The notes under the pieces were generated by a model. The model was not told the origin of the DNA. It saw only the letters and a list, made by a program, of their open reading frames with translations, and ran no database searches. From Patescibacteria group bacterium (GTDB lineage Bacteria > Patescibacteriota > Minisyncoccia > Phycocordibacterales > GWA1-40-21), in contig JAGXAA010000009.1 of assembly GCA_018971765.1 (NCBI GenBank), positions 1 to 20,504 on the forward strand: DNA of 20,504 bases. The letters are read 5' to 3'. A program made the translations under genes and the position numbers. Every line of letters begins with the position of its first letter. The stretch's first letter is position 1. Below are positions 14,174 through 20,494 of the stretch, one piece after another.

Positions 14174-14359
14174 TTACCACGATGATTTCTTTATTCCCGG
14201 AATCATTCCTTCATTGGCAAATTCTCTGAAGCAGATTCGGCACATATCAAAATCCCTCATATAGCCGTTTTTGCGGCCACACCTAAAGCATCTTCTCACC
14301 ACGCGAGAAGCGAATTTCGGTTTTTTTAGCGATCTTGCTATGACTGATTTTTTTGCCAT
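14174..14359 (-). CDS. rpsN: 30S ribosomal protein S14, zinc-binding type
   Basis: Small-subunit protein uS14 of the short Zn-ribbon type: 61 residues with Cys24-x2-Cys27 and Cys40-x2-Cys43 (CFRCG and CRICF), then the C-terminal REFANEGMIPGIKKSSW typical of the family. It is the first gene of the operon here: the L5, L24 and L14 genes that usually precede it are not upstream. A promoter at 14394-14422 and a leader of about 28 bases precede the ATG at 14359; no Shine-Dalgarno is seen. Confidence 0.98.
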   Translation of the reverse strand: MAKKSVIARSLKKPKFASRVVRRCFRCGRKNGYMRDFDMCRICFREFANEGMIPGIKKSSW

Positions 14360-14393
14360 ACAAAAAAGAAAAGCCTTTTAGAAGCTTGGCTAA

Positions 14394-14422
14394 AGAGTAG
14401 CAAAAGAGAAATATGTTGTCAA
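14394..14422 (-). promoter_or_regulatory. Promoter of the ribosomal protein operon
   Basis: On the minus strand, a perfect -35 TTGACA (14422-14417), a 17-base spacer and a weak -10 TACTCT (14399-14394). The predicted start is near 14387, 28 bases before the S14 start codon. Confidence 0.5.
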
Positions 14423-14446
14423 TCAAAAATGAACGAGAAACCCGAA

Positions 14447-14469
14447 ACTTGGAAACTTAGTTTTCAAGT
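14447..14469. repeat. 23-bp hairpin, copy 3 (diverged)
   Basis: Same 23-base layout as the copies at 104 and 6135: ACTTGG at the left end, CAAGT at the right end, loop CTTAG in place of CTCAA. The inner arm has changed from GGGAG/CTCCC to GGAAA/TTTTC, staying paired with one G.T. It lies between tRNA-Pro and the promoter of the ribosomal operon, 15 bases past the tRNA 3' end. Confidence 0.65.
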
Positions 14470-14483
14470 TGGTTTTGATTTAA

Positions 14484-14556
14484 TCGGGGCACCCGGATTC
14501 GAACCGGGAGTCGCGCGTACCCGAAACGCGTATGTTAGCCGTTACACCATGCCCCG
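14484..14556 (-). tRNA. tRNA-Pro, anticodon CGG
   Basis: A full cloverleaf on the minus strand. The 7-bp acceptor stem is CGGGGCA/TGCCCCG, the D stem GTGT/ACAT, the anticodon stem CGCGT/ACGCG with loop TTCGGGT (anticodon CGG, G37), the variable loop CGACT, and the T arm CCCGG-TTCGAAT-CCGGG. The discriminator base is A. CCA is not encoded (TTA follows), so CCA-adding enzyme is needed. The first 15 bases are also the end of the upstream PAP2 gene. Confidence 0.95.
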
Positions 14557-15000
14557 CTTGCCTAACAATCGAACCGTCAACACGGATACTACCGCAGCGA
14601 TAATCATACTGCCAAAAATATCGATTGAATGATGAACTCCGGCGAACACTCTTGAAAAACCAACTGCGAAGGCGAGCATCCACAATACGGCGCTCGCCTT
14701 TTTGCTGAACGGATAAATAACGGAAGCGATGGCGGCGAGAATAAGAGTGTGATCCGAAGGAAAACCGTTGTCATCGGCATGAGGAATGAGCGGAGTGAAA
14801 TTGCCCGCCGCGAAGGGGCGAGGATCATAATAAAAATGTCCGGCTAACTTAGCGACAAGATAAGTTATCGGTAAAGACGCGAGTCCGAAAATTATAATCC
14901 GCTTTTTTATCTCTCTCGGTTGTTTTAAAAAATAAACAAGAGCGACGGCTATCGCCGCAAGATACAGATATTTGGCTCCGAAGATGATTAAAGTATTCAT
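14542..15000 (-). CDS. PAP2-family membrane phosphatase
   Basis: A 152-residue integral membrane protein with about five hydrophobic helices. The three phosphatase motifs are complete: Lys51...Arg61-Pro62 (KLAGHFYYDPRP), PSDH (81-84) and SRVFAGVHHSID (Ser116-Arg117...His123...Asp127). GFPSDH is typical of undecaprenyl-diphosphatases such as BcrC, which regenerate the lipid carrier for cell-wall and polysaccharide export, so that activity is likely but not shown. It starts at ATG 15000, 17 bp after the DedA-PAP2 fusion gene, and is probably co-transcribed with it. Its last four codons and TAA stop lie within the tRNA-Pro gene (14542-14556), which the same transcript would carry. Confidence 0.9.
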   Translation of the reverse strand: MNTLIIFGAKYLYLAAIAVALVYFLKQPREIKKRIIIFGLASLPITYLVAKLAGHFYYDPRPFAAGNFTPLIPHADDNGFPSDHTLILAAIASVIYPFSKKASAVLWMLAFAVGFSRVFAGVHHSIDIFGSMIIAAVVSVLTVRLLGKRGMV

Positions 15001-15017
15001 AATATTTTGACTGCCGG

Positions 15018-17111
15018 TTATTTTAAAACAATTAAATACAATTTTCCATCGGTGAAAAATTGGTCTCCCAAAAAATTCTCGCCCAAGACCGGCGCGACGG
15101 ATTGAATTTTTTCATAATTCAATGCGAATCCTCCTTTTTCCAAATCGGCGAACAGAAATTCCCTTTCCGTATCAATGTCGGATTTTATTTTATGGGTGAT
15201 CAGCCATTTCATTCCGACATCCAGACTGGCCGTGCCGACATACGCGCGGCCTCCATCGGGCGTCTCAAATTGAGTCCGCCAAAATCTGGCGTGATGCCTC
15301 TCGCGCGCGTTCTTGGCGTCGGTCGGCTTTTCAAAGCCCATATCGTTTATTTTTGAATTCCAAAAAGACGGAGTCATCGGCGCGGTCGGATAATCCTCTT
15401 TTAAGAAAGCCGATTTCTCAAATCGAGCGAAAGAAGATATGTCTATTCGGTCAGCGAGCCGCCATCCCGCCTTTTGCATAGATTCAATCAAATTCCCATC
15501 ATCTTTGGCGATAATGATAAAACTTATCGGCTCCTGATTTTCTCCCGTCAGAGTTTCCGTAAAACGCGGCAAACGATTGCCGTTCAACAATTCCGGCGCG
15601 CTCAAGACAACGGTTTGATTAAATTTCTCCGCTTTCTTGTTTATGGGCGGATTATAATTAAAAGCAAAACCGGCGTAAAAAGCTGCCTGAACAAAAATAA
15701 TAGCGGCTGAAATTATTTTTATTTTCCGAGACGGAGAAAGCGGCGCGGACTTATTTCGCGAAATCAACCATTCTGAAATGGCAATGCCTATGAAAAGCCA
15801 CAGCAAGCCTAAAAGATAACCTCCCCACACATCGCTTAAAAAATGAACTCCGAGATAAAGGCGGCTTAAGCCGATGAGCAGAATCAATGTCAGTCCGAAA
15901 AAAAATGTGTTGATTTTGTATTTTAATTTTTGCTTTCGTCTCAGCAAAATATAGATTATGAATCCGAAGAAAGCCGCGGCTATCGTCGAGTGTCCGCTTG
16001 GAAAAGAGAAAGTGTTTTCAACATACAGAGCGGTTTCCGGACGTTCGCGATGAAGCGCTAATTTTCCGATTAAGCCGAACAACCCGCCGCCCGCGATCGT
16101 TACGAACAAAGGAATAACGTATGTTCTTTCCTTCCAAAGCCAAAGAATAATGGATGCCGTCGCCGCAAAACTTATAATCATCTCCCATTTGGCCAAAACG
16201 GTAATCCAAGTGAAAAATTTCACCAATTCCAAATCTCTAAACGAATAGAGGAGGCTTCCGACGCGAACATCCGAGGCGACAATCGGACCGGAAGCGATGA
16301 CATCTTTAACGACGCCGAAAAAGAGCGAGAAAATATAGACAAACGAAATTGACAAAAGAGTGAACGGAAGTCCGGAAAATCTTCGCGCGCTTATCCTCCG
16401 CCCGATGAAACCGAAAAATACGGGATGATCTTCGGCAAATCGCCGAACATCGGGATTTGCGGCAATCGCTTCTTTGACCGATGTGAAAACGGATTTAACG
16501 AAAACAAAAAATCGTCCGCTTTTCTTCACCGCAAGCCAAATAAGAGCCGTGGACAAGAAAACGAAAAGGATAAAAACGCCAGCTCTCGTTGACCACGCTT
16601 CAACGGATTTGACCGCTCCGCCGAAAAAATATCCGAGAAACAGATGCGCCGCCGCCCACAAAAAAGCGCTGGCAATGTTCCAAAATAAAAATGACAGTTT
16701 ATCCATCTTGGACAGTCCGGCGATAAACGGAACAATTGAACGAATAGGTCCCACAAACCGTCCGAGAAAGACGCTTTTATTGCCGTGCTTCTTAAAAAAT
16801 CGCCGGCCCCTCTCCAAGTGGCTTAGCTTCAGTATTTTATTTTCGTTATGGAAAAATTTTGTTCCTTTCGTCCCCAGATAATAACTCAAACCGTCGCCGA
16901 GTATCGCTCCGGCGGCGGCAAACCAAATCAAATCTCCAATGTCAAAATAGCCGTGAGCGGACAGGAATCCCGCCGCGATCACAAGCACCGAACCCGGGAT
17001 AATAACCCCGACAAAAGCGAGAGATTCCAAAAGCGAGATAAGCAAAACCAGCCAATACCCAAACATTCCAAAATGTTCCATTGCCGGCAAAAAATGATTT
17101 AAGTAGTCCAT
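15018..17111 (-). CDS. DedA / PAP2 phosphatase / LssY_C fusion protein
   Basis: A 697-residue polytopic membrane protein made of three parts. Residues 1-195 are a DedA (SNARE-associated, VTT) domain: E29...G35...PG40, then FLGRFVGPIRSIVPFIAG at 115-132. DedA proteins are linked to lipid and lipid-carrier movement across the membrane. Residues about 245-455 are a PAP2 phosphatase domain with Lys350...RERP (355-358), PSGH (371-374) and SRLYLGVHFLSD (416-427), all catalytic residues present. Residues about 495-697 resemble the soluble LssY C-terminal domain (WRLADRIDI, RHHARFWRT, YVGTASLD). The combination suggests flipping and dephosphorylation of a polyprenyl or phospholipid substrate by one protein; this is inference. 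ATG 17111 is chosen over an upstream TTG because a good promoter predicts transcription start at about 17116. A second PAP2 gene follows 17 bp downstream. Confidence 0.9.
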   Translation of the reverse strand: MDYLNHFLPAMEHFGMFGYWLVLLISLLESLAFVGVIIPGSVLVIAAGFLSAHGYFDIGDLIWFAAAGAILGDGLSYYLGTKGTKFFHNENKILKLSHLERGRRFFKKHGNKSVFLGRFVGPIRSIVPFIAGLSKMDKLSFLFWNIASAFLWAAAHLFLGYFFGGAVKSVEAWSTRAGVFILFVFLSTALIWLAVKKSGRFFVFVKSVFTSVKEAIAANPDVRRFAEDHPVFFGFIGRRISARRFSGLPFTLLSISFVYIFSLFFGVVKDVIASGPIVASDVRVGSLLYSFRDLELVKFFTWITVLAKWEMIISFAATASIILWLWKERTYVIPLFVTIAGGGLFGLIGKLALHRERPETALYVENTFSFPSGHSTIAAAFFGFIIYILLRRKQKLKYKINTFFFGLTLILLIGLSRLYLGVHFLSDVWGGYLLGLLWLFIGIAISEWLISRNKSAPLSPSRKIKIISAAIIFVQAAFYAGFAFNYNPPINKKAEKFNQTVVLSAPELLNGNRLPRFTETLTGENQEPISFIIIAKDDGNLIESMQKAGWRLADRIDISSFARFEKSAFLKEDYPTAPMTPSFWNSKINDMGFEKPTDAKNARERHHARFWRTQFETPDGGRAYVGTASLDVGMKWLITHKIKSDIDTEREFLFADLEKGGFALNYEKIQSVAPVLGENFLGDQFFTDGKLYLIVLK

Positions 17112-17122
17112 ATCTCGCAACC

Positions 17123-17151
17123 ATTATATCCGCACAATCAAAGCAAGACAA
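17123..17151 (-). promoter_or_regulatory. Promoter of the DedA-PAP2 gene
   Basis: On the minus strand, -35 TTGTCT (17151-17146), a 17-base spacer and a perfect -10 TATAAT (17128-17123). The predicted start at about 17116 leaves a leader of only about 5 bases before ATG 17111. Confidence 0.7.
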
Positions 17152-17188
17152 TCATCATTCTCGCGTCGAGCGGACAAAAAATAGAGAG

Positions 17189-17374
17189 ATGAGAGGGAGG
17201 AAATTAAAGTTTAGAATATCCCACCATAAGATAGTTTCAGAATTTTTTGAGCCAGACGAAAGGATTGCCTCGCGGCTAAGCGCCGAGGCAACTTCTTTGC
17301 GAAATCAAATTTGGTGGTGGTGTCTTTTAAACAAAGTCCGAACCTATTACGAACAAAATCCTGATGCCGACTAA
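17189..17374 (+). CDS. Small protein of unknown function
   Basis: A 61-residue reading frame starting MRGRKLKFRISHHKIVSEFF and ending YYEQNPDAD. The mix of residues (an amphipathic middle with WWWCLL, charged ends) looks more like a real protein than like translated spacer, and it lies alone in a gap divergent from the DedA gene. An AGAGAG stretch just before the ATG is a poor ribosome-binding site. The frame is open further upstream (to 17081), but that part overlaps the DedA gene and its promoter. I do not recognise a family. Confidence 0.5.
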   Translation: MRGRKLKFRISHHKIVSEFFEPDERIASRLSAEATSLRNQIWWWCLLNKVRTYYEQNPDAD

Positions 17375-17716
17375 TCGCACGCTCGGCGCGCGTGGTGGCT
17401 CGAAACTACCTCGTACGCTCTAAACAATGGACTCGGTTTTGCGGAAGCATTTTTCTGGGGAAAGGATTTGGCAAAACCTCGGCTGTATTCCCGCCCGCAG
17501 GAGGTGTGTGTGGGGGGATTCCGCCCGCCGAGTCCAGCCAGTTCCGTTCGGATATTTTCAAACGGACACCGCAAATTTACAATTTCAGCATTTTTGAGGG
17601 TTGTTGCCTCGCTCCGCCAGAGGCGAGACTCGGCTTTGGCGCGACAAAGTTCTCCTCGAAAGACATGATGAAAAATATTACCACTTGACTGAATTAGTCT
17701 TGAATTAAGGCAAGTG
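17375..17716. other. Non-coding GC-rich stretch with internal complementarity
   Basis: No convincing gene. The segment is more G/C-rich than its neighbours and holds pairings such as GGACTCGG (17429-17436) with CCGAGTCC (17528-17535), CTCGGC (17478-17483) with GCCGAG (17527-17532), and GCCTC (17606-17610) with GAGGC (17620-17624). A near-direct repeat ATTCCCGCCCGC / ATTCCGCCCGCC occurs at about 17487 and 17518. Open frames across it read like translated repeat sequence. It may be a decayed gene, a dispersed repeat or a structured RNA. Confidence 0.4.
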
Positions 17717-17725
17717 TGCTAAGAT
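17717..17725 (+). promoter_or_regulatory. Extended -10 for a leaderless methyltransferase mRNA
   Basis: TGC-TAAGAT (17717-17725) is an extended -10 motif ending 7 bases before the A of ATG 17732, so transcription is predicted to begin at the start codon. The -35 region is weak (CTTGAA about 15 bases upstream). Confidence 0.5.
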
Positions 17726-17731
17726 AGATTG

Positions 17732-18295
17732 ATGGGCAAAATCAAATTCATAAAAGAGTTTTTGAAAAATTGGAAAGAGGTCGGGTCGGTCATTCCAAGT
17801 TGTCGTTTTTTGGCGGGCAAAATGCTTGGGCCGATTGATTTCAAAAAAGCCGGAGTGATTGTGGAAATCGGACCTGGCCTAGGATGCTTCACCAATAAGA
17901 TACTGGAGATGATGGATGAAGATACGAAACTTATTATATTTGAAATTAATCCTGATTTTTGTAGAGAACTCGATAAAAACAAAGACAGCCGTCTTACGAT
18001 TTTCAATGTCTCAGCTTTGGATATGGCTTATCATTTGAAGGAGATTAAAGCTGATTATGTGATCTCTGGAATTCCGCTTTCGACTCTTGCCAATGATTCG
18101 CGCGGACTTTTATTTAAAGCCATAAAAAATATTCTAAGCGAAGGAGGCGTTTACGTTCAATTCCAATATTCATTGGGCGCTTACAAGAAATTAAAATCCG
18201 TCTTCAAAAAAGTCGCCCTCAAATTCACCTTGTTCAACGCTCCTCCAGCGTTTGTCTATCAGTGCGTGAAGGAATCTTCCGATTCCGATTCATAG
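17732..18295 (+). CDS. SAM-dependent methyltransferase, phospholipid N-methyltransferase-like
   Basis: A 187-residue class I methyltransferase. The N-terminal helix and VGSVIPSCRFLAGKML (about 17-32) match the start of the COG3963 group (PmtA-like phospholipid N-methyltransferases) and of related rRNA adenine dimethyltransferases. The SAM-binding motif I is VEIGPGLGCFT (about 45-55), the acidic residue after strand 2 is the Glu in IIFEINPDF, and motif IV-like GIPLSTL lies near 115. Substrate is uncertain: lipid head group is favoured by the VGS-PS signature, and rRNA is less likely because the C-terminal domain of KsgA is missing. Transcription appears leaderless. galU starts about 90 bp downstream with its own promoter. 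Confidence 0.82.
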   Translation: MGKIKFIKEFLKNWKEVGSVIPSCRFLAGKMLGPIDFKKAGVIVEIGPGLGCFTNKILEMMDEDTKLIIFEINPDFCRELDKNKDSRLTIFNVSALDMAYHLKEIKADYVISGIPLSTLANDSRGLLFKAIKNILSEGGVYVQFQYSLGAYKKLKSVFKKVALKFTLFNAPPAFVYQCVKESSDSDS

Positions 18296-18343
18296 AAAGG
18301 ATGAATTTGAAATTTTGAATCTGGAATTTTTAGACTAAAATTT

Positions 18344-18373
18344 TTGCTTTCCTGCTCTTGAAAGATTTATAAT
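18344..18373 (+). promoter_or_regulatory. Promoter of galU
   Basis: -35 TTGCTT (18344-18349), an 18-base spacer and a perfect -10 TATAAT (18368-18373). The predicted start is near 18380, 3 bases before ATG 18383, an almost leaderless mRNA. Confidence 0.65.
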
Positions 18374-18382
18374 ATTTTCCAT

Positions 18383-19258
18383 ATGAGAAATAAAATCCAC
18401 AAAGCCATTATTCCGGTTGCGGGCATGGGTACGCGATTTCTTCCGGCGACGAAAGCTCAGCCGAAGGAAATGCTTCCGATAGTGGACAAGCCGATCATTC
18501 AATACATAGTTGAGGAAGCGGTAAGCGCCGGAATAGAGGAAATTATTTTCGTAACGGCGATAGGAAAGCGGGCGATTGAAGATCATTTCGATCGCAATTT
18601 TGAATTGGAATACAGGCTTGAACAAAAGAAAAAAGAAGCGGAGTTGAAAATGATACGCGGCCTTGGCAATCTGGCGAAATTCGCTTTTGTCCGCCAGCAG
18701 AAACCGCTCGGCGACGGACACGCAGTTTTAGCCGCGGCTCATTTTATCGGAGAAGATGAAGCGGTGGCGGTTCTTTTTGGCGATGACATTATCAATAGCG
18801 GAAAACCAGCGATAGGCCAGCTTATGGAGATATTCGCGAAATATGGAGACCCTGTCGTGGCTACTGAAAGAGTTCCAAGACAGAATGTTTCAAAATACGG
18901 AATTGTCGGAAGCGTTCAATTGGATGAAAAAACTTGGGAGATTAAAAGTTTCATCGAAAAACCGAGCGCCGAAGAAGCTCCTTCGGATCTCGCGGCCGTG
19001 GGTCGATATATTATCACTCCCGAAATAATTAATATTTTAAAAAATCAAAAGCCCGGCAAAGACGGCGAGATAAGACTTGCCGGCGCTTTCAGTTCGCGTC
19101 TTTCCGCGGGCAGACCCGTTTACGGATGCCAATTTGAAGGTAAAAGATATGATTGCGGGGACAAGTTGCAATTTGTCATTGCGCAAATAGAAATGGGGCT
19201 TGAACATCCGGAGATGAATGAAGGACTTAAGAAATATTTAGAAAGATTCAACGGATAG
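18383..19258 (+). CDS. galU: UTP-glucose-1-phosphate uridylyltransferase
   Basis: Makes UDP-glucose from UTP and glucose-1-phosphate for surface polysaccharide and glycolipid synthesis; cytoplasmic. The nucleotide-binding N-terminus is typical: IPVAGMGTRFLPATKAQPKEMLP (about 10-32), with VDKPIIQYIVEEA after it. LFGDDII (about 132-138), EKPSAEEAPS (about 193-202) and YDCGDKLQF (about 256-264) are the expected metal- and sugar-binding regions. Its 291 residues match the usual 290-300. It may supply sugar nucleotide to the envelope pathway that also uses the PAP2 and DedA proteins nearby, but they are not in one operon. The call is firm. Confidence 0.96.
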   Translation: MRNKIHKAIIPVAGMGTRFLPATKAQPKEMLPIVDKPIIQYIVEEAVSAGIEEIIFVTAIGKRAIEDHFDRNFELEYRLEQKKKEAELKMIRGLGNLAKFAFVRQQKPLGDGHAVLAAAHFIGEDEAVAVLFGDDIINSGKPAIGQLMEIFAKYGDPVVATERVPRQNVSKYGIVGSVQLDEKTWEIKSFIEKPSAEEAPSDLAAVGRYIITPEIINILKNQKPGKDGEIRLAGAFSSRLSAGRPVYGCQFEGKRYDCGDKLQFVIAQIEMGLEHPEMNEGLKKYLERFNG

Positions 19259-19289
19259 ATAGAGGATATTATATGGGGGAATTTTTATC

Positions 19290-19880
19290 CTATAAAGATA
19301 AAGATATTTTGCCTTTGGTTAATTCTTCTGTGTTGCCGACGAATCCCGTGGCATCACCCTCGACGCCCGTCACATTGCCGCTCAAATTGCTCGCATCTCC
19401 CGAAATATTAGTGGCGTCTCCGCTTATGCCGCCGACATATCCTCTCAAATTGGTGACATTCCCCCTCAAGTTCGTCACATTTCCTTTCAAGTCGCTCACA
19501 TCGCCGATTATGTTTGAAACATCCCCTTCTATGTGACTTACGTCTCCTCTTATTTTGCTGACGTCTCCCGTGATATTGGACACATCTCCTATTGCGCCGC
19601 TGAAATCGCCTCTTATATCGGAAACATCGCCCCTGATGTTGCTCACATTGCTTTTAATGTGAGATATTATTCCGAATATGGCGCTTACATCTCCGCTCAA
19701 TCCATTCAAATACCCTCTGATGTTTGAAACATCGCCTGATATGTCGTTGAGCTTGAGATTCCCTTTGATATTGCTCACATCGCCTCTTATGTTACTGAAA
19801 TCTCCTATGATATCTTTGTGAAGCCCCGTCACATTTTCAGTGTTTGTTTGAAATTGAGGTGTTATTGGTCTAAGTGTCAT
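19290..19880 (-). CDS. Heptapeptide-repeat (GDVSNIR-type) protein, unknown function
   Basis: Apart from about 25 N-terminal and 15 C-terminal residues, the whole protein is a run of about 22 seven-residue units of the form G-[DN]-[VA]-[ST]-x-[IL]-x, for example GDVSNIR, GDVSKIR, GDVSHIE, GNVTNLR and GDASNLS. Register is lost only once, by two residues (near GNLKLNDIS). Hydrophobic residues fall at the third and sixth positions of each unit with Gly at the first. A strict 3-4 hydrophobic spacing suits a coiled coil, but Gly in every unit argues for a beta-solenoid or trimeric beta fibre. There is no signal peptide, Cys or catalytic motif. At DNA level it is a degenerate 21-bp tandem repeat. 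A promoter predicts an mRNA start at the ATG at 19880; an ATG two codons upstream (19886) would overlap the -10 flank. I do not know a named family. Confidence 0.8.
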   Translation of the reverse strand: MTLRPITPQFQTNTENVTGLHKDIIGDFSNIRGDVSNIKGNLKLNDISGDVSNIRGYLNGLSGDVSAIFGIISHIKSNVSNIRGDVSDIRGDFSGAIGDVSNITGDVSKIRGDVSHIEGDVSNIIGDVSDLKGNVTNLRGNVTNLRGYVGGISGDATNISGDASNLSGNVTGVEGDATGFVGNTEELTKGKISLSL

Positions 19881-19886
19881 TTTCAT

Positions 19887-19915
19887 ATACTATCAAATAA
19901 CTTTGCGTTTGTCAT
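19887..19915 (-). promoter_or_regulatory. Promoter giving a leaderless start for the heptad-repeat gene
   Basis: On the minus strand, -35 ATGACA (19915-19910), a 17-base spacer and -10 TAGTAT (19892-19887). The predicted start, 7 bases on, is 19880, the A of the second of two nearby ATGs. Confidence 0.55.
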
Positions 19916-19917
19916 CA

Positions 19918-20009
19918 GTCAGAAGGTTGCAGGCAGTAGACAGTAGATTGTAAGTGAAGAAGCAGATCATTTATTTTACCTAAAATCTAACATCTATAAC
20001 CTAAAACCT
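19918..20009. repeat. TAGG/TAGA-type inverted repeat
   Basis: Degenerate member of the heptanucleotide family. The left side has AGAAGGTTGCAGG, CAGTAGA and CAGTAGA units; the right side CCTAAAATCTAACATC, TATAACC and TAAAACC. The arms pair imperfectly. It lies between the divergent heptad-repeat and small membrane protein genes. Confidence 0.6.
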
Positions 20010-20017
20010 GACTCAGT

Positions 20018-20045
20018 TTGTCTTTTATCGGCATTTTGCTATACT
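20018..20045 (+). promoter_or_regulatory. Promoter giving a leaderless start for the small membrane protein
   Basis: -35 TTGTCT (20018-20023), a 16-base spacer and an extended -10 TGC-TATACT (TATACT at 20040-20045). The predicted start falls on the A of ATG 20052. Confidence 0.7.
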
Positions 20046-20051
20046 TTTTTT

Positions 20052-20288
20052 ATGAATTCAGAGGAAAGGGAGTTATTGGAAAGAACTTTGAAAATTTCGG
20101 AAGAAAATAACAAGATTCTGAAAGGTATCCGCCGTTCCAATCGTTTAGCGACAGGCTTCAAGGTTTTTTATTGGTTAGTAATTATCGGCTTGGGTTTTGG
20201 AGCTTATTATCTCATAGAACCCTATGTCAAAGAATTCAGAAGCGTTTATTCGCAGTTTATTAACATAATAAATCATCTTGGAAAATGA
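20052..20288 (+). CDS. Small single-pass membrane protein
   Basis: A 78-residue protein with a charged N-terminal helix (residues 1-36, rich in Glu, Lys and Leu), one transmembrane segment at about 38-58 (VFYWLVIIGLGFGAYYLI) and a short C-terminal amphipathic part. The positive residues before the membrane segment (RRSNR...K) predict the N-terminus inside. No family is recognised; small proteins of this shape occur widely in Parcubacteria-type genomes. A good extended -10 promoter predicts a leaderless mRNA, which supports the start. tRNA-Phe begins 23 bp after the stop and may be on the same transcript. Confidence 0.75.
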   Translation: MNSEERELLERTLKISEENNKILKGIRRSNRLATGFKVFYWLVIIGLGFGAYYLIEPYVKEFRSVYSQFINIINHLGK

Positions 20289-20311
20289 CGGTTGGAGAAA
20301 TTTAAAAATAT

Positions 20312-20387
20312 GCCGAGGTAGCTCAGTTGGTAGAGCATGTGCCTGAAGAGCATGGGGTCGGCGGTTCAAGTCCGCCCCTCGGCACCA
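20312..20387 (+). tRNA. tRNA-Phe, anticodon GAA
   Basis: The acceptor stem is GCCGAGG/CCTCGGC, the D arm GCTC-AGTTGGTA-GAGC, the anticodon stem TGTGC/GCATG with loop CTGAAGA (anticodon GAA), the variable loop GGGTC, the T arm GGCGG-TTCAAGT-CCGCC, and discriminator A at 20384. CCA (20385-20387) is encoded, unlike in the tRNA-Pro of this window. Confidence 0.97.
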
Positions 20388-20391
20388 CGAG

Positions 20392-20494
20392 TCTGCGAGT
20401 GTGCAGAGAGGAAGCGCGGGGCGCTTCCGTGGGGGACTTGAAGCCCGATTGAGTCGAGCTTGGAGTGTCTTCACGAACAAGCGAGCCAATCGGG
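20392..20494. other. Three consecutive hairpins downstream of tRNA-Phe
   Basis: TCTGC/GCAGA (20392-20396 with 20402-20406); GGAAGCGC/GCGCTTCC (20410-20417 with 20421-20428, 3-base loop); and a longer stem CCCGATTG (20444-20451) with CAATCGGG (20487-20494), containing inner GCTTG/CAAGC and GTG/CAC pairings. No gene is visible to the window end. The second may terminate the tRNA transcript, though no T-run follows; the third looks like an RNA or repeat fold. Confidence 0.5.

Noticed and set aside
14360..14392. Terminator or attenuator hairpin in the S14 leader
   Set aside because: AAGCTTCTAAAAGGCTT followed by T-rich sequence hints at it, but the stem is too short and interrupted to support.
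14429..14632. Plus-strand frame of 67 codons
   Set aside because: Contains the GAPGFEPG-type string that arises from the complement of a tRNA, here tRNA-Pro; the rest lies over the PAP2 gene.
17371..17688. Overlapping frames of 67 and 98 codons in the GC-rich stretch
   Set aside because: Low-quality Pro/Gly/Arg-rich translations on both strands, no motif, no start signal; more likely non-coding.
19273..19536. Plus-strand frame opposite the heptad-repeat gene
   Set aside because: Regular Pro/Thr/Leu/Lys pattern is a mirror of the 21-bp repeat; the minus strand has the promoter and the complete protein.
20175..20489. Minus-strand frame of 104 codons over the end of the window
   Set aside because: Its middle (GADLNRRPHALQ...) is the translated complement of tRNA-Phe, a well-known false protein.
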